DNA of 64,000 bases from the NCBI RefSeq assembly GCF_016919005.1, contig NZ_JAFFQE010000003.1, positions 1 to 64,000 on the forward strand, in the 5' to 3' direction. Each line of letters starts with the position of its first letter. Position 1 is the stretch's first letter. Below the pieces are notes generated by a model, which worked only from the letters and a program-made list of their open reading frames with translations, was not told where the DNA came from and made no database searches. The position numbers were made by a program, and so were the translations under genes. This stretch comes from Desulfopila inferna. Its GTDB lineage: Bacteria; Desulfobacterota; Desulfobulbia; Desulfobulbales; Desulfocapsaceae. This document shows positions 16,862 through 26,638 of the stretch, one piece after another.

Positions 16862-17347
16862 AACAACCTCCTGATTATATATAAATACTTATAAATTTTG
16901 TTTTATATGAAATTAATGATTTTTCCTTTCAAAATCAACATATTCTTGTGGTGCAATAGCATAATATACATGAGAGGATCTTCTTTCACAAGGGCAAAAA
17001 GGATCTGGTTATCAAAATCTGCATATTTACGTTCATCTGAGCGATGCATTGATTACTACCGCCCCGCTCCATCACGAAAAAAAGTGCAACCTTCTCATAT
17101 TTTAGGACAAAAGGCCAAATATACAATGCATGGATTTTTACAGCATTTAAACAATACATGCAGTATACCGGGTGTTTCTTTGGTCTCTGCGCCCCCGGCC
17201 AATGAGAATTTTAAGATGCCATAACCTCTTGTTTTATTAAAATTGATAGTTTAATATGACTCGCAATTACAATAAGATCTTATACTCTTCAATACCTGCA
17301 ATTATTCGGGCAGTATAATTGATGAGGCCTTAGCGGGAGAACATGCA
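16862..17347. other. Intergenic region upstream of the PxxKW and PilC-like genes
   Basis: About 485 bp, AT-rich, divergent promoters expected for both flanking genes. A 108-codon open frame at 16898 has no recognisable features and is not called. No repeats seen. Confidence 0.5.
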
Positions 17348-18553
17348 ATGCCAATTTATGTATGGAAAGGGAAAAACGCCCACGGAGAAAAACGGAAGGG
17401 CGAAGTAGAAGCTCCAGACCAAGCAGCTGCACTCAATCAGATCAAACGAATGAGGATCGTCAATCCTGTCATTAAGGAGAAGCCCAAAGATCTGCTTGCC
17501 AACATATCCTTTTTTCAACCGAAGATCACCGGTAAGGATATCGTTGTCTTTACCCGCCAGCTCTCCACCATGATCGATGCCGGTCTACCCCTGGTTCAAT
17601 GCCTGGATATTCTTGGGAATCAGCAGGATAACGCGACCTTCAAGAAGGTTCTTAAGGATATACAGAAAGACGTGGAATCAGGTACCACCTTTGCCGACTC
17701 AATGCGCAAGCACCCAAAGGTGTTTGACAATCTTTACAGCAATATGATTGAAGCAGGTGAGACGGGTGGTATTCTCGACACAATTCTTTCCAGGCTCGCT
17801 GTCTTTATGGAAAAAGCGATGGCGTTGAAGAAGAAGATTAAAGGTGCAATGACCTATCCATTAATCTGTCTGGCTATATCCATATTGATCCTGGCTGTCA
17901 TCCTCATTTTCGTTATTCCCGTTTTTGATGAAATGTTCACCAGCTTTGATTCAGCACTGCCCGTTCCCACGCAAATAGTTATTAATATGAGTAACTTTTT
18001 CAAGTCTAACTTTATTTTTATACTCCTTGGTATTGCTGTTATCGTTTTTATATTCAAGAAAATCTACAATACGGAAAGAGGAAGAATCACCATTGACGGA
18101 GCCATGTTGAAGGCCCCGGTTTTTGGTATATTGATCCGTAAAGTTGCCGTTGCTAAATTCACCCGTACTCTCAGTACCATGCTGCAAAGCGGCGTGCCAA
18201 TTCTTGAGGCGCTGCAGGTGGTCGGCAGGACTGCCGGCAATAAGGTCATAGAAATTGCTGTATTTCGTGTATCCGATGCCATTGCCGAGGGTCGACCAAT
18301 TGCCGAACCTTTGGCCGAGAGCGGTGTCTTTCCAAATATGGTAGTGCAGATGATCAATGTTGGTGAATCCGTCGGTGCTCTCGATACTATGCTGGAAAAG
18401 ATAGCAGATTTTTATGATGAAGAGGTCGACCAGACAGTTGAAAACCTTACCGCTATGATTGAACCATTTATGATGGTTTTTCTAGGCGGTATGATCGGTG
18501 GATTGGTGGTCGCCATGTATCTACCGATATTCAAAATCGCTTCTGTGGTTTAA
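17348..18553 (+). CDS. pilC: PilC/GspF-type inner-membrane assembly protein
   Basis: 401 residues with the two T2SSF domains of type II secretion/type IV pilus platform proteins (about 68-191 and 271-393) and three membrane helices near 171-190, 218-236 and 374-394. Characteristic stretches are FTRQLSTMIDAGLPLVQCLDIL, YSNMIEAGETGG and FTRTLSTMLQSGVPILEAL. It anchors pilin assembly and contacts the PilB/PilT motors. No pilB, pilT or pilA gene is adjacent, so it is either a dispersed pilus gene or belongs to a type II secretion system; PilC is the better fit by its YxWKGKNAHGEKRKGE start. Confidence 0.88.
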   Translation: MPIYVWKGKNAHGEKRKGEVEAPDQAAALNQIKRMRIVNPVIKEKPKDLLANISFFQPKITGKDIVVFTRQLSTMIDAGLPLVQCLDILGNQQDNATFKKVLKDIQKDVESGTTFADSMRKHPKVFDNLYSNMIEAGETGGILDTILSRLAVFMEKAMALKKKIKGAMTYPLICLAISILILAVILIFVIPVFDEMFTSFDSALPVPTQIVINMSNFFKSNFIFILLGIAVIVFIFKKIYNTERGRITIDGAMLKAPVFGILIRKVAVAKFTRTLSTMLQSGVPILEALQVVGRTAGNKVIEIAVFRVSDAIAEGRPIAEPLAESGVFPNMVVQMINVGESVGALDTMLEKIADFYDEEVDQTVENLTAMIEPFMMVFLGGMIGGLVVAMYLPIFKIASVV

Positions 18554-18653
18554 TATTCAGGAGAAGAAATCGCCTCAGCAAATTCATTTTGGACAAAAAA
18601 TGTAAAATAGAGGCTGTTTTTTGATTAAAATTGAATAAAAGAAAGCGCATAAG

Positions 18654-18681
18654 TTGACATTATTTTCTCAAAGTATATGAT
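18654..18681 (+). promoter_or_regulatory. Candidate sigma-70 promoter of the HU/IHF gene
   Basis: TTGACA (18654-18659), 16-base spacer, TATGAT (18676-18681), about 45 bp upstream of the start codon, which itself follows a strong AAAGGGGG ribosome site. Confidence 0.65.
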
Positions 18682-18726
18682 AAGACAAGATATCTGATTT
18701 ATACTTCATCTATTAAAGGGGGAATT

Positions 18727-19014
18727 ATGACACTGACAAAAGCCGATCTGGTGCAGCAGGTTTACAAAAAACATGCAAACCTTACCAAAGCGCAGGCAAC
18801 CGAATCCGTTGAAGCCTTCCTGCGAATTTCCAAAAACTCGCTCATTTCAGGATCAGATCTGCTGCTGAGCGGTTTTGGCAAATTTAATGTTAAAGACAAG
18901 AGTTCCAGAAGAGGAAGAAACCCGCAAACAGGCCAGGAGCTTACCCTTGAGGCTAGAAGAGTGGTAACTTTTAAGCCATCCGGTATTCTTCGCGACAAGA
19001 TTAACGAGAATTAA
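18727..19014 (+). CDS. HU/IHF-family DNA-binding protein (IHF alpha-like)
   Basis: 95 residues, the normal size. Architectural DNA-bending protein of the nucleoid. The N-terminal dimerisation helices (LTKADLVQQVYKKHANLTKAQATESVEAFL) are followed by GFGKFNVKDKSSRRGRNPQTGQ, where the conserved RxGRNPxTG arm intercalates its proline in DNA. IHF-alpha versus HU cannot be decided with certainty; the arm wording leans towards IHF alpha. Own promoter and terminator, so monocistronic. Confidence 0.9.
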   Translation: MTLTKADLVQQVYKKHANLTKAQATESVEAFLRISKNSLISGSDLLLSGFGKFNVKDKSSRRGRNPQTGQELTLEARRVVTFKPSGILRDKINEN

Positions 19015-19130
19015 CGGGGTTCCTGTCCTCTTTTTAGGTATCCATTTCTTTCAGCGGGATAGTTAATTCCCCCTGCCGTGGACACGACATCTCGCGCAAA
19101 GATTATCACATGGTTTTGTGATGAATTGTT

Positions 19131-19175
19131 CAAATCGGTTCTTTTCTCCTTGCAAAAGAACCGATTTTTTTATTT
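19131..19175 (+). terminator. Intrinsic terminator after the HU/IHF gene
   Basis: aaatcggttctttt / aaaagaaccgattt stem with an eight-base loop followed by a T-rich tract. Confidence 0.88.
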
Positions 19176-19176
19176 T

Positions 19177-19341
19177 TCTGATTTCCCCTAATCCTCAGCT
19201 CAAGGTCGGGACTGCTCTTTTCACGGGTCTCTGCAGCCCGGACGGCTGCAGCGAAGCCCCCATGGACGGGTTTATGGCGTCCCGATGAAAAGAGCAGTCC
19301 CGGCCTGGGCCAGAAAATGCTGAGTTTCAGGGGTAACCAGA
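19177..19341. repeat. Long palindromic repeat family A, copy 1
   Basis: About 165 bp bounded by tctgatttcccct and aggggtaaccaga. The arms cgggactgctcttttca and tgaaaagagcagtcccg pair, and an inner ctgcagcccggacggctgcag hairpin sits between them. Nearly identical to 37125-37290 over the whole length. Confidence 0.9.
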
Positions 19342-19403
19342 TTTATTTTTATTTACCAATAAAATTCAGCCAAAAACACTTCTCTCTCAGGCAGGTCATC
19401 AAT

Positions 19404-19462
19404 AATATTCGAGAATATGTTAGTTACGTCATTCAGGTTCCGGATCGGAGTCCGGAATGACG
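19404..19462. repeat. Intergenic repeat family B, copy 2
   Basis: aatattcgagaatatgttag, then cgtcattcaggttccgg and tccggaatgacg. Matches 7424-7472 with an insertion in the loop. Confidence 0.6.
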
Positions 19463-19492
19463 CCGTAATTTCCCTACAGGGGTAAGCAGCAG

Positions 19493-20443
19493 ATGAATGT
19501 TTACGACAAAATAGCCATCACCCAGATCCATGACTCAGGAATATACAACATCCATCCCTTCCTTCAGGATGCCCCCGCTTCTAAAGATCTGACGGCATCT
19601 ATAAAGACCTCTGGGCTTTTGTCTCCTCCGGTTTTATTACAGCAGAGACAAGAGGCGAAATTTGATGTGATATGCGGCCGACAGAGACTCAAATGCGTTG
19701 TCTCCGAATTGGGTGCAAGCGAATGCTGCTGCCGTATTCTCCCTGAGCAGACCTCCCCCGAGCAGATCTTATCGATAATCATCGAGGACCAATATTCCCG
19801 TGGCAGCCTGAGCATTATTGAACAGGCTCACTTCATTTCATTGTGCCAAAGACTCCTGCCTGCAAGAAAACAACGGGAAAAATTCATCTCCAACCTGCCG
19901 CATGGAAGAATATCAAAAGGGACACAATTTCTCCTCCCCCTGATTTCATTCCCCGAACAAATTCAGAAACAGAGCCACTATGGCGTCATCTCCGATAAAA
20001 TTATTCGTGACCTGCAACTGCTCATCGAACATGATCAGTTACAATTTCTGGAACTTGTCGAAAAGCTGCAGATCAGCGGCAACAACCAGAAGAAGGTACT
20101 GCATCAACTTATCGATATCGTAAAAAAAGAAGATATTGCGCTGGAGTCCTTACTGAACCGGAAAGAAATAGTCGAGCTTCTCGATAATACTGAGATAAGC
20201 ACCCAGCAGAAAAGCAGCAGATTTTTTGAGCAGATTTCCCGGATGAGCCTGCCCCTGCTGAGTGCAGCCCAAGAGAATTTTGCCCAGGAAGTCAAGGAAC
20301 TGAAGCTGCCGGAGAACTGCAGCATCATACCTTCACGCTCCTTTGAAACGGATGAGGTTGTCCTTGCTATCCGCTACAGGAACCTGCAGGATGCCAAAGA
20401 GAGTTGGAAGGAATTGCGACACTGTCTGAACACGGCAGATTGA
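19493..20443 (+). CDS. Orphan ParB/Spo0J-like nuclease-fold protein
   Basis: 316 residues. The first 105 residues resemble the ParB N-terminal domain: ITQIHDSGIYN, LTASIKTSGLLSPPVLLQQ, and GRQRLKCVVSELG where ParB proteins carry the GERR-type CTP/phosphate motif. The middle (about 105-200) could be the helix-turn-helix KorB-like part; the rest is helical and unassigned. No parA or parS site is nearby and the gene stands alone, so a role in chromosome segregation is doubtful; a regulatory or nuclease role is as likely. Similarity is real but distant. Confidence 0.65.
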   Translation: MNVYDKIAITQIHDSGIYNIHPFLQDAPASKDLTASIKTSGLLSPPVLLQQRQEAKFDVICGRQRLKCVVSELGASECCCRILPEQTSPEQILSIIIEDQYSRGSLSIIEQAHFISLCQRLLPARKQREKFISNLPHGRISKGTQFLLPLISFPEQIQKQSHYGVISDKIIRDLQLLIEHDQLQFLELVEKLQISGNNQKKVLHQLIDIVKKEDIALESLLNRKEIVELLDNTEISTQQKSSRFFEQISRMSLPLLSAAQENFAQEVKELKLPENCSIIPSRSFETDEVVLAIRYRNLQDAKESWKELRHCLNTAD

Positions 20444-20492
20444 CTTATACGCTGACGCGGACGACATTTCAGGGGGTAACCGAAAGAGCGGT

Positions 20493-21605
20493 TTAGAGCG
20501 GATAGGCGATATTTCCCTCGACCAGCATATCATCTCCAAGTCTGGTATAATTTACATCGGCAAGAACGATGGCATCCTCTCTGGTTCCTACCGGAAACCG
20601 CGGCGTCAACTCATCTCCATCACTTCCGGCAAAGAGCGGAGCATGAAAGAGATAGGCCTTATCGGCAAGCCGCTTTCTGAGAAATCCACTGAATACCCTC
20701 CCTCCGCCTTCTACAAGAACAGATGTAATTTCGTTTTTCCCCAGACATTCGAGGACCTGATCAAGATCGAGCAGACCGTCGGCATCGCTCACCTCAAAGA
20801 GTTTCGCTCCCCGGCGCTGCAAAGCTTCGCGCCTTTCCGCCTCGGTATTTTTCCCATGAAAAATGAGAGTCTCTGCTTTTGATTGAAGGTTCAGTAATTT
20901 TGCTTCAGGCTGAATGGAGAGATGTGTATCAAGAACCACCCTGACCGGGTCCCTTCCGGAATCATCCGCTAATCTGGTGGTCAGAGAGGGATCATCGATG
21001 ACGGCGGTGCCCCGCCCAACCATGATGGCATCATAACAGTCACGGAGAAGATGAACCTTCTGCAAAGATTCAGCCCCCGTTATCCAACCGCTGGTACCTT
21101 TACGGTAATTTAACCTGCCGTCCAGACTGACACCCGCCTTTAGGGCAACCAGCGGTTTTCCCGTGGTGATGAATTTGATGAACGGCTGGTTTATGCTGCG
21201 GCACTCCTTTTCCATTACTCCCGAGACGACTTCGATGGAGTGGTCGGCAAGATACTTTGCACCGCTGCCGGCAACCAGCGGGTTGGGGTCCTTCATGCCG
21301 ATAACGACTTTTTTGATGCCGCTCCGGGCCACGGCATGACTGCAAGGAGGTGTTTTGCCGGTGTGGTTGCATGGCTCGAGGGTCACGTACATTGTGGCTC
21401 CTTCAGCCTCGCCCCCCGCTTTTCTCAGGGCGTTGATCTCGGCGTGCGGAGTACCCGCCTTCTTATGGTATCCGGCGGCAACCACCGAGCCGTTTTTGAC
21501 AATTACCGCACCTACACAGGGGTTGGGAGAGGTTCGTCCCTTTGCTCTTTTTGCTTCCGCCAGAGCAAGCTGCATAAAAAACTGATCAGTCCCGGGAATG
21601 CTCAT
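20493..21605 (-). CDS. ribD: Bifunctional riboflavin biosynthesis deaminase/reductase
   Basis: 370 residues. Deaminates and then reduces the pyrimidine intermediate in riboflavin synthesis. The N-terminal deaminase has the zinc site HAE in [10 protein letters not shown] and [22 protein letters not shown] starts the domain. The C-terminal reductase begins with [10 protein letters not shown] and includes [14 protein letters not shown]. Start set at ATG 21605 ([10 protein letters not shown]); the longer frame to 21644 runs deep into nrdR. Overlaps the end of nrdR by about 20 bp, so translational coupling is likely. The usual ribE/ribA/ribH partners are not in the window. Confidence 0.94.
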   Translation of the reverse strand: MSIPGTDQFFMQLALAEAKRAKGRTSPNPCVGAVIVKNGSVVAAGYHKKAGTPHAEINALRKAGGEAEGATMYVTLEPCNHTGKTPPCSHAVARSGIKKVVIGMKDPNPLVAGSGAKYLADHSIEVVSGVMEKECRSINQPFIKFITTGKPLVALKAGVSLDGRLNYRKGTSGWITGAESLQKVHLLRDCYDAIMVGRGTAVIDDPSLTTRLADDSGRDPVRVVLDTHLSIQPEAKLLNLQSKAETLIFHGKNTEAERREALQRRGAKLFEVSDADGLLDLDQVLECLGKNEITSVLVEGGGRVFSGFLRKRLADKAYLFHAPLFAGSDGDELTPRFPVGTREDAIVLADVNYTRLGDDMLVEGNIAYPL

Positions 21606-22089
21606 GACGACCACTTGAGTTAGATGGCAGCTCATCCCTTGCATCCAGCAGCGTTTTCAGTTCAGCCATGAACTCATTGACATCCTTAAACTGCCGATAC
21701 ACAGAGGCAAAACGAACATAGGCAACTTCGTCCAATTCCGGCAGGTCTTCCATCACCCACTCACCGATAACTTTGGAGAGGACCTCCTTAGCGCCGAGGT
21801 CCTGAAGCTTTCTCTCTATGTTATCCACAAAGTCGTCTATCTTATCTACACTTACCGGTCGTTTTTCACAGGCCTTTTCAAGCCCGATGACCATCTTCTG
21901 TCGATCCCATGCTTCACGCCGGCCATCTTTTTTGACCAGCATCGGCATCATCAACTCCAGCCGTTCATAGGTAGTAAATCTCTGATTGCAGGAGAGACAG
22001 GAGCGCCGCCTTCGGGTAATGGTGCATTCTTTGTTCAACCGCGAGTCTGTCACTTTATTGTCAAGATGACCACAATAGGGGCACTTCAT
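21586..22089 (-). CDS. nrdR: Transcriptional repressor NrdR
   Basis: 167 residues. Zinc-ribbon plus ATP-cone repressor of ribonucleotide reductase genes. Zinc cysteines are in MKCPYCGH and [14 protein letters not shown]; the ATP-cone ([28 protein letters not shown]) follows. About 15 residues longer than typical at the C-terminus, the extra part overlapping the ribD start. glyA-nrdR-ribD is a common deltaproteobacterial order. Confidence 0.95.
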   Translation of the reverse strand: MKCPYCGHLDNKVTDSRLNKECTITRRRRSCLSCNQRFTTYERLELMMPMLVKKDGRREAWDRQKMVIGLEKACEKRPVSVDKIDDFVDNIERKLQDLGAKEVLSKVIGEWVMEDLPELDEVAYVRFASVYRQFKDVNEFMAELKTLLDARDELPSNSSGRHEHSRD

Positions 22090-22186
22090 ACAACCTCCTG
22101 AATGATGATGTCATGAGAATTTGTCATTTGCCTGCGGCAGGGCAAGATATTACTTAACTGCGATAGCGCCGGCGAAAAGTAAAATT

Positions 22187-23440
22187 TTAAGCAGTCTCCC
22201 TCTTCACTATCGAAGTCAGCGGAAACTTCCGGCACAGTTCCATGATCTCATTACGCACGGCTCCCGTGGTATTTTCATCGCGGGATTCTATCACCCTGTC
22301 CATGAATTCGGCTATAAGCTTCATTTCCTCGACCCTCAGCCCCCGTGTCGTCACCAAAGGTGTGCCTATACGGATGCCGCTGGTAACAAAGCGGGACTGG
22401 GTGTCAAAAGGTATGGCATTCTTATTCACGGTAATACCGGCTTTACCCAAAATCTCCTCTGCCTCTTTACCACTGATATTCTTGTTGCTGAGATCGATTA
22501 GGATAAGGTGATTGTCGGTGCCGCCTGAAACGAGCCGGTAACCCTTCTCAACCAAACTTTCGGCGAGAATTCGGGCATTGGCGATAACATGCTTCTGGTC
22601 TTCGATAAAAGGTGTATCCATGGCCTCTTTGAAACTGACAGCCTTGGCGGCAATAGTGTGCATCAAAGGTCCACCCTGGATACCCGGAAAAATATTACTG
22701 TTGAGGGCCTTCGCCCATTTTTGTTTGGCCAGGATAAGACCGCCGCGCGGGCCTCTCAGTGTTTTGTGAGTGGTGGAAGTAACAAAATCGGCATATGGAA
22801 CCGGGGATGGATGCACACCTGCCGCTACCAGACCGGCAATATGGGCCATATCCACCATGAAAAGCGCACCGATGGAGTCTGCAATTTTGCGGAAGCCGAC
22901 AAAATCAAGGTGTCTGGGGTAGGAACTTGCTCCGGCTATAATCATTTTCGGCCGATTCTCAAAGGCTATTCTTTCCACCTCCTCCATGTCGATCTGTTCG
23001 GTATCCCTGCGCACCCCGTAGGAGATAAAATTATACAGCTGTCCGGAAAAGCTGACGGCGCTGCCATGAGTAAGATGTCCACCGTGCGCCAAATCCATGC
23101 CGAGAACCTTATCGCCCGGCTTCAGAGTAGCAAAATAGACTCCCATGTTGGCCTGGGATCCGGAATGGGGTTGAACGTTGGCATATTCGGCCTTGAAAAT
23201 GCTTTTAGCCCGCTCAATGGCTAAATTTTCTATGGCATCGGCATGTACACAACCACCATAATACCTCTTGGCAGGATACCCTTCAGCGTATTTATTTGTA
23301 AACACAGAGCCCTGGGCATCCAGCACCGCTTGAGAGGCAACGTTTTCTGAGGCTATCAGTTCGATCTGGTGGTCCTGTCGATCATATTCAGCCTGAATAT
23401 GCTGAAATACTTCAGGATCTGTTTCAAATAATGTCTTCAT
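22187..23440 (-). CDS. glyA: Serine hydroxymethyltransferase
   Basis: 417 residues from the ATG at 23440, the normal GlyA length; the frame extends 12 codons upstream without similarity. PLP enzyme that interconverts serine and glycine with tetrahydrofolate. Motifs: [25 protein letters not shown], the PLP lysine in [14 protein letters not shown] and [14 protein letters not shown]. nrdR and ribD follow on the same strand. Confidence 0.96.
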   Translation of the reverse strand: MKTLFETDPEVFQHIQAEYDRQDHQIELIASENVASQAVLDAQGSVFTNKYAEGYPAKRYYGGCVHADAIENLAIERAKSIFKAEYANVQPHSGSQANMGVYFATLKPGDKVLGMDLAHGGHLTHGSAVSFSGQLYNFISYGVRRDTEQIDMEEVERIAFENRPKMIIAGASSYPRHLDFVGFRKIADSIGALFMVDMAHIAGLVAAGVHPSPVPYADFVTSTTHKTLRGPRGGLILAKQKWAKALNSNIFPGIQGGPLMHTIAAKAVSFKEAMDTPFIEDQKHVIANARILAESLVEKGYRLVSGGTDNHLILIDLSNKNISGKEAEEILGKAGITVNKNAIPFDTQSRFVTSGIRIGTPLVTTRGLRVEEMKLIAEFMDRVIESRDENTTGAVRNEIMELCRKFPLTSIVKRETA

Positions 23441-23487
23441 CGATATTCTACCATTTCTCCTGGTTAAGATTACCATACCTTGCTGTT

Positions 23488-23535
23488 GTTCAGGCCACGT
23501 TGCAAAATGAAATTCTCATTTTGCAAGGTACCCTT
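23488..23535. repeat. Hairpin repeat family D, copy 2
   Basis: gttcaggccacgttgcaaaatg / cattttgcaaggtacccttt: a near-perfect hairpin with the same flanking words as 12428-12509. Confidence 0.7.
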
Positions 23536-23543
23536 TAGTGTAT

Positions 23544-23582
23544 AAAACAAAAAACTGGTATTTTCATCTGAAAATACCAGTC
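23544..23582 (-). terminator. Intrinsic terminator after rpiB
   Basis: On the minus strand actggtattttc / gaaaataccagt is followed by TTTTTTG. It is 28 bp downstream of the rpiB stop and would end the fatty acid operon transcript. Confidence 0.85.
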
Positions 23583-23609
23583 AGTGCCTTCCGTTCTGCA
23601 ATGTCACCA

Positions 23610-24056
23610 TTAGTCGCTGAATTGTCGTATTCGCAGTTCATGGCGCCCACCGGCAAAATCAGTGGCCAGCCAGGTTTTGACAATTTCTTCGGCTACACCA
23701 TCTCCGATAACCCGTGATCCAAGACAAAGTACATTGGCATTATTGTGCTCTCGACTCATTCGCGCGGAATATAGATCCTGGCAAAGCGCCGCCCGTATCT
23801 CTCGGTGCCTGTTAGCGGCCATGGACATGCCTATACCTGAACCGCAGACGAGAATGCCGAGATCGCTGGATCCTGAAATTACTGCAGAGCAGACTGCTTC
23901 GGCAAAAGGAGGGTAGTCGACAGAGTCAGGAGAGTGACAACCGATATCGTCGACAGCATAATTAAGATTTTGCAGAAGTACGACAATTTTCTTTTTCAGC
24001 TCGAAGCCACCATGATCCGCGGCGATGGTAATCTTTACCCTGCTTTTCTCTTTCAT
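23610..24056 (-). CDS. rpiB: Ribose-5-phosphate isomerase B
   Basis: 148 residues. Interconverts ribose 5-phosphate and ribulose 5-phosphate. Family motifs ITIAADHGGFELK, DYPPFAEAV, the active-site cysteine in LVCGSGIGMSMAANR, and HNNANVLCLGSRV. LacA/RpiB family members acting on other sugars cannot be excluded. Three bases separate it from fabF, so it is the last gene of that run. Confidence 0.93.
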   Translation of the reverse strand: MKEKSRVKITIAADHGGFELKKKIVVLLQNLNYAVDDIGCHSPDSVDYPPFAEAVCSAVISGSSDLGILVCGSGIGMSMAANRHREIRAALCQDLYSARMSREHNNANVLCLGSRVIGDGVAEEIVKTWLATDFAGGRHELRIRQFSD

Positions 24057-24059
24057 AGG

Positions 24060-25301
24060 CTATCCTTTGAAACGCTGCATTACAACAACACCATTGGTGC
24101 CGCCGAAGCCAAAGGAGTTGGAGAGGGCATTTCTGATCTCCATCTTTCTGGCGCTGTTGGGAACATAATCAAGGTCACATTCCGGACTTGCTTCGAGAAG
24201 ATTGATTGTTGGAGGAGCAATCTGCTCCTGTATGCTGAGAGCTGTGAATACGGATTCTATACCGCCTGCCGCACCAAGCATATGCCCTGTCATCGATTTC
24301 GTGGAGCTCACGGCCATCTTGTAGGCATGATCTCCAAATACCTCCTTCAAGGCATTGGTCTCACAGCGGTCATTGAGAGGGGTAGAAGTTCCGTGGGCGT
24401 TGACATAGTCGATTTCATCGGCGGCCAGGTTTGCATCCTTTATAGCCATGCGCATGCATTTGATGGCGCCGGCGCCATCTTCCGGCGGAGCGGCAATATG
24501 ATATGCATCGCTGCTCAGGCCGTAGCCGACTACCTCGGCGTAAATTTTTGCACCGCGGGCCTTTGCGGACTCCAGCTCTTCAAGAATAAGTATTCCCGAA
24601 CCTTCGGACATGACAAATCCATCCCGGTCCTTGTCAAAGGGTCTGGAAGCCAGCTTGGGCTCGTCATTTCGTGTGGAAAGTGCTTTCATCGCGCTGAACC
24701 CGGCAATACCGACGGAGCAGATAACAGCTTCGGTACCGCCTGAAATGATCATGTCGCAACTGCCGTTCTTGATATGCCTGTAAGCTTCACCTACCGCATG
24801 GGTTCCTGCGGCACAAGCCGTTGTCAGGGCAAGATTTGGCCCGGTCGTGCCAAAATGCATGGAAATATGACCGGAAGGCATGTTGGGGATTACCATCGGG
24901 ATAAAAAACGGGGTTACCCGTTTCGGCCCACGTTCGAAAAGAACCTTGTGATACTGTTCAATTGTCGGCAGACCACCCATGCCGCAGCCGGTTATGACAC
25001 CCACCCTGCAGCTGTTCTCTTCGGTTACGCTGAAGCCGCTGTCTTCCATAGCTTCAATGGATGCTGCCAAGCCATACTGTACGAAAAGATCCAGATGTTT
25101 TGCCGTCTTTTTATCAAGAAACTGCGAAACATCGAAGTCTTTAATTTCACCGGCAATTTTGACCGAATAATCGCTTGTGTCAAAACGGGTTATAGAACTT
25201 ATCCCGCTGACTCCGTCACAGATGTTCTGCCACGCCTTCTTGACACCAATGCCAAGTGGAGTGACAAGTCCGACTCCAGTCACTACTACTCTGCGGCTCA
25301 C
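24060..25301 (-). CDS. fabF: 3-oxoacyl-[acyl-carrier-protein] synthase II
   Basis: 413 residues, typical KAS II. Elongates acyl-ACP with malonyl-ACP in fatty acid synthesis. The catalytic triad is visible: Cys in TTACAAGTHAVGEA, His in YVNAHGTSTPLND and His in KSMTGHMLGAAGG. Follows acpP in the conserved fabG-acpP-fabF order. This is the housekeeping enzyme, distinct from the ketosynthases after 41705. Confidence 0.96.
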   Translation of the reverse strand: MSRRVVVTGVGLVTPLGIGVKKAWQNICDGVSGISSITRFDTSDYSVKIAGEIKDFDVSQFLDKKTAKHLDLFVQYGLAASIEAMEDSGFSVTEENSCRVGVITGCGMGGLPTIEQYHKVLFERGPKRVTPFFIPMVIPNMPSGHISMHFGTTGPNLALTTACAAGTHAVGEAYRHIKNGSCDMIISGGTEAVICSVGIAGFSAMKALSTRNDEPKLASRPFDKDRDGFVMSEGSGILILEELESAKARGAKIYAEVVGYGLSSDAYHIAAPPEDGAGAIKCMRMAIKDANLAADEIDYVNAHGTSTPLNDRCETNALKEVFGDHAYKMAVSSTKSMTGHMLGAAGGIESVFTALSIQEQIAPPTINLLEASPECDLDYVPNSARKMEIRNALSNSFGFGGTNGVVVMQRFKG

Positions 25302-25456
25302 GATAATTACTCCTTTGGTACCTTTAATTTTTTTCTTTGTTACTGGAAGAAACGAATTTCCCTAAAGGTACTTATCCAGCTCCGCTGGGTTAGCATATTG
25401 GAGACATAAGTACCTATGTCCTTATATCTCCAAGGAAATACAATGAGACGGCCCTG

Positions 25457-25687
25457 CTATTTCAGTTTACTGACATAGTCAATAGCATCCTGAACGGTAG
25501 CGATTTTTTCAGCTTCCTCATCAGGAATCTCGATATCAAAGCCTTCTTCCATTGCCATAATAAGCTCAACGAGATCAAGAGAATCGGCACCCAGATCATC
25601 GACAAATGATGCGTTTGGAACTACTTTCTCTTTCTCTACACTTAATTGTTCTACAATAATATCGACCATTTCTTGATCTATAGCCAT
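25457..25687 (-). CDS. acpP: Acyl carrier protein (housekeeping)
   Basis: 76 residues from ATG 25687, which follows TAGGAG at ideal spacing; the frame continues 11 codons upstream without reason. The phosphopantetheine serine is in [19 protein letters not shown]. Acidic, normal AcpP length, placed between fabG and fabF. Confidence 0.96.
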   Translation of the reverse strand: MAIDQEMVDIIVEQLSVEKEKVVPNASFVDDLGADSLDLVELIMAMEEGFDIEIPDEEAEKIATVQDAIDYVSKLK

Positions 25688-25894
25688 TTTCAATCTCCTA
25701 ACTGTTGAAATATTAGGCAATGCTGTTTTTCACGGCACCGCCACGTTTTATCGGTAAAAACGATTTTACAGAAAATCAGTTACCATTCAAATGGAATTTT
25801 CTCCATATAATATGCAACTGTGTGGTTACAAAAATCAGCTCTAACGTAATACATATACTTAAACTATAGCAAGCTAAAATACTATTTTGCCTGC

Positions 25895-26638
25895 TTACAT
25901 GTACATACCACCATTTACATGAATTGTCTGACCGGTTATGTAGCCTGTATCTTCACCTGCCAAATAGGCGACGGCGGAGGCGACATCCTCGACGGAACCA
26001 AGTGTTCCCATGGGGATTTCACTCTTGATTTTCTCTTTGACATCATCGCCGAGAGCTTCGGTCATCTCCGTTTCAATATATCCCGGAGCAACGCAGTTGA
26101 CGGTTATGCCCCGACTGGCATACTCTCGTGCCAGTGATTTCGCCAGACCGACCAACCCGGCCTTGGCGGCGGCATAGTTTGTCTGACCGGCATTTCCGGT
26201 TGATCCGACAACCGAGGTAATATTGATAATGCGGCCCCAGCGTTTCTTAATCATTGTCCGCGAGGCCGCTTTGGAACAATGGAATGCGCCCTTCAGGTTG
26301 GTAGTGAGCACCGCATCCCAGTCAGCCTCTTTCATTCTGGCGACCAGACCGTCACGGGTGATTCCTGCATTATTGACGAGAATATCCAGGGAGCCTGCAG
26401 CACTGATAATCTCCTTCACGCTGCTCTGGACCTGTTCACCGTCGGCAACATCAAAAGCGATAATCTCTGCTGTGCCGCCTGCCTTCTCGATCATCGACCT
26501 GGTTTCTTCCGCAGCATCCGGCCGGCTCACATAGTTGATATAGACCTTGGCCCCAGCAGCCGCCAGACGGATACAAACAGCTCTGCCGATCCCTCTGCTG
26601 CCCCCGGTAACCAGTGCGATTTTTCCCTGTAAAGTCAT
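25895..26638 (-). CDS. fabG: 3-oxoacyl-[acyl-carrier-protein] reductase
   Basis: 247 residues. NADPH-dependent ketoreductase of fatty acid synthesis. TGGSRGIGRA binds the cofactor; the catalytic Ser-Tyr-Lys are in ITSVVGSTGNAGQTNYAAAKAG; it ends in the family GQTIHVNGGMYM. Its start overlaps the etfA stop codon by one base, so the two are cotranscribed. Confidence 0.95.
   Translation of the reverse strand: MTLQGKIALVTGGSRGIGRAVCIRLAAAGAKVYINYVSRPDAAEETRSMIEKAGGTAEIIAFDVADGEQVQSSVKEIISAAGSLDILVNNAGITRDGLVARMKEADWDAVLTTNLKGAFHCSKAASRTMIKKRWGRIINITSVVGSTGNAGQTNYAAAKAGLVGLAKSLAREYASRGITVNCVAPGYIETEMTEALGDDVKEKIKSEIPMGTLGSVEDVASAVAYLAGEDTGYITGQTIHVNGGMYM

Larger units (their letters stand above)
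19015..19492. other. Intergenic region with terminator and two repeats
   Basis: About 480 bp with no gene. It holds the terminator of the HU/IHF gene (19131-19175), a full copy of repeat family A (19177-19341) and a family B copy (19404-19462). Confidence 0.7.
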
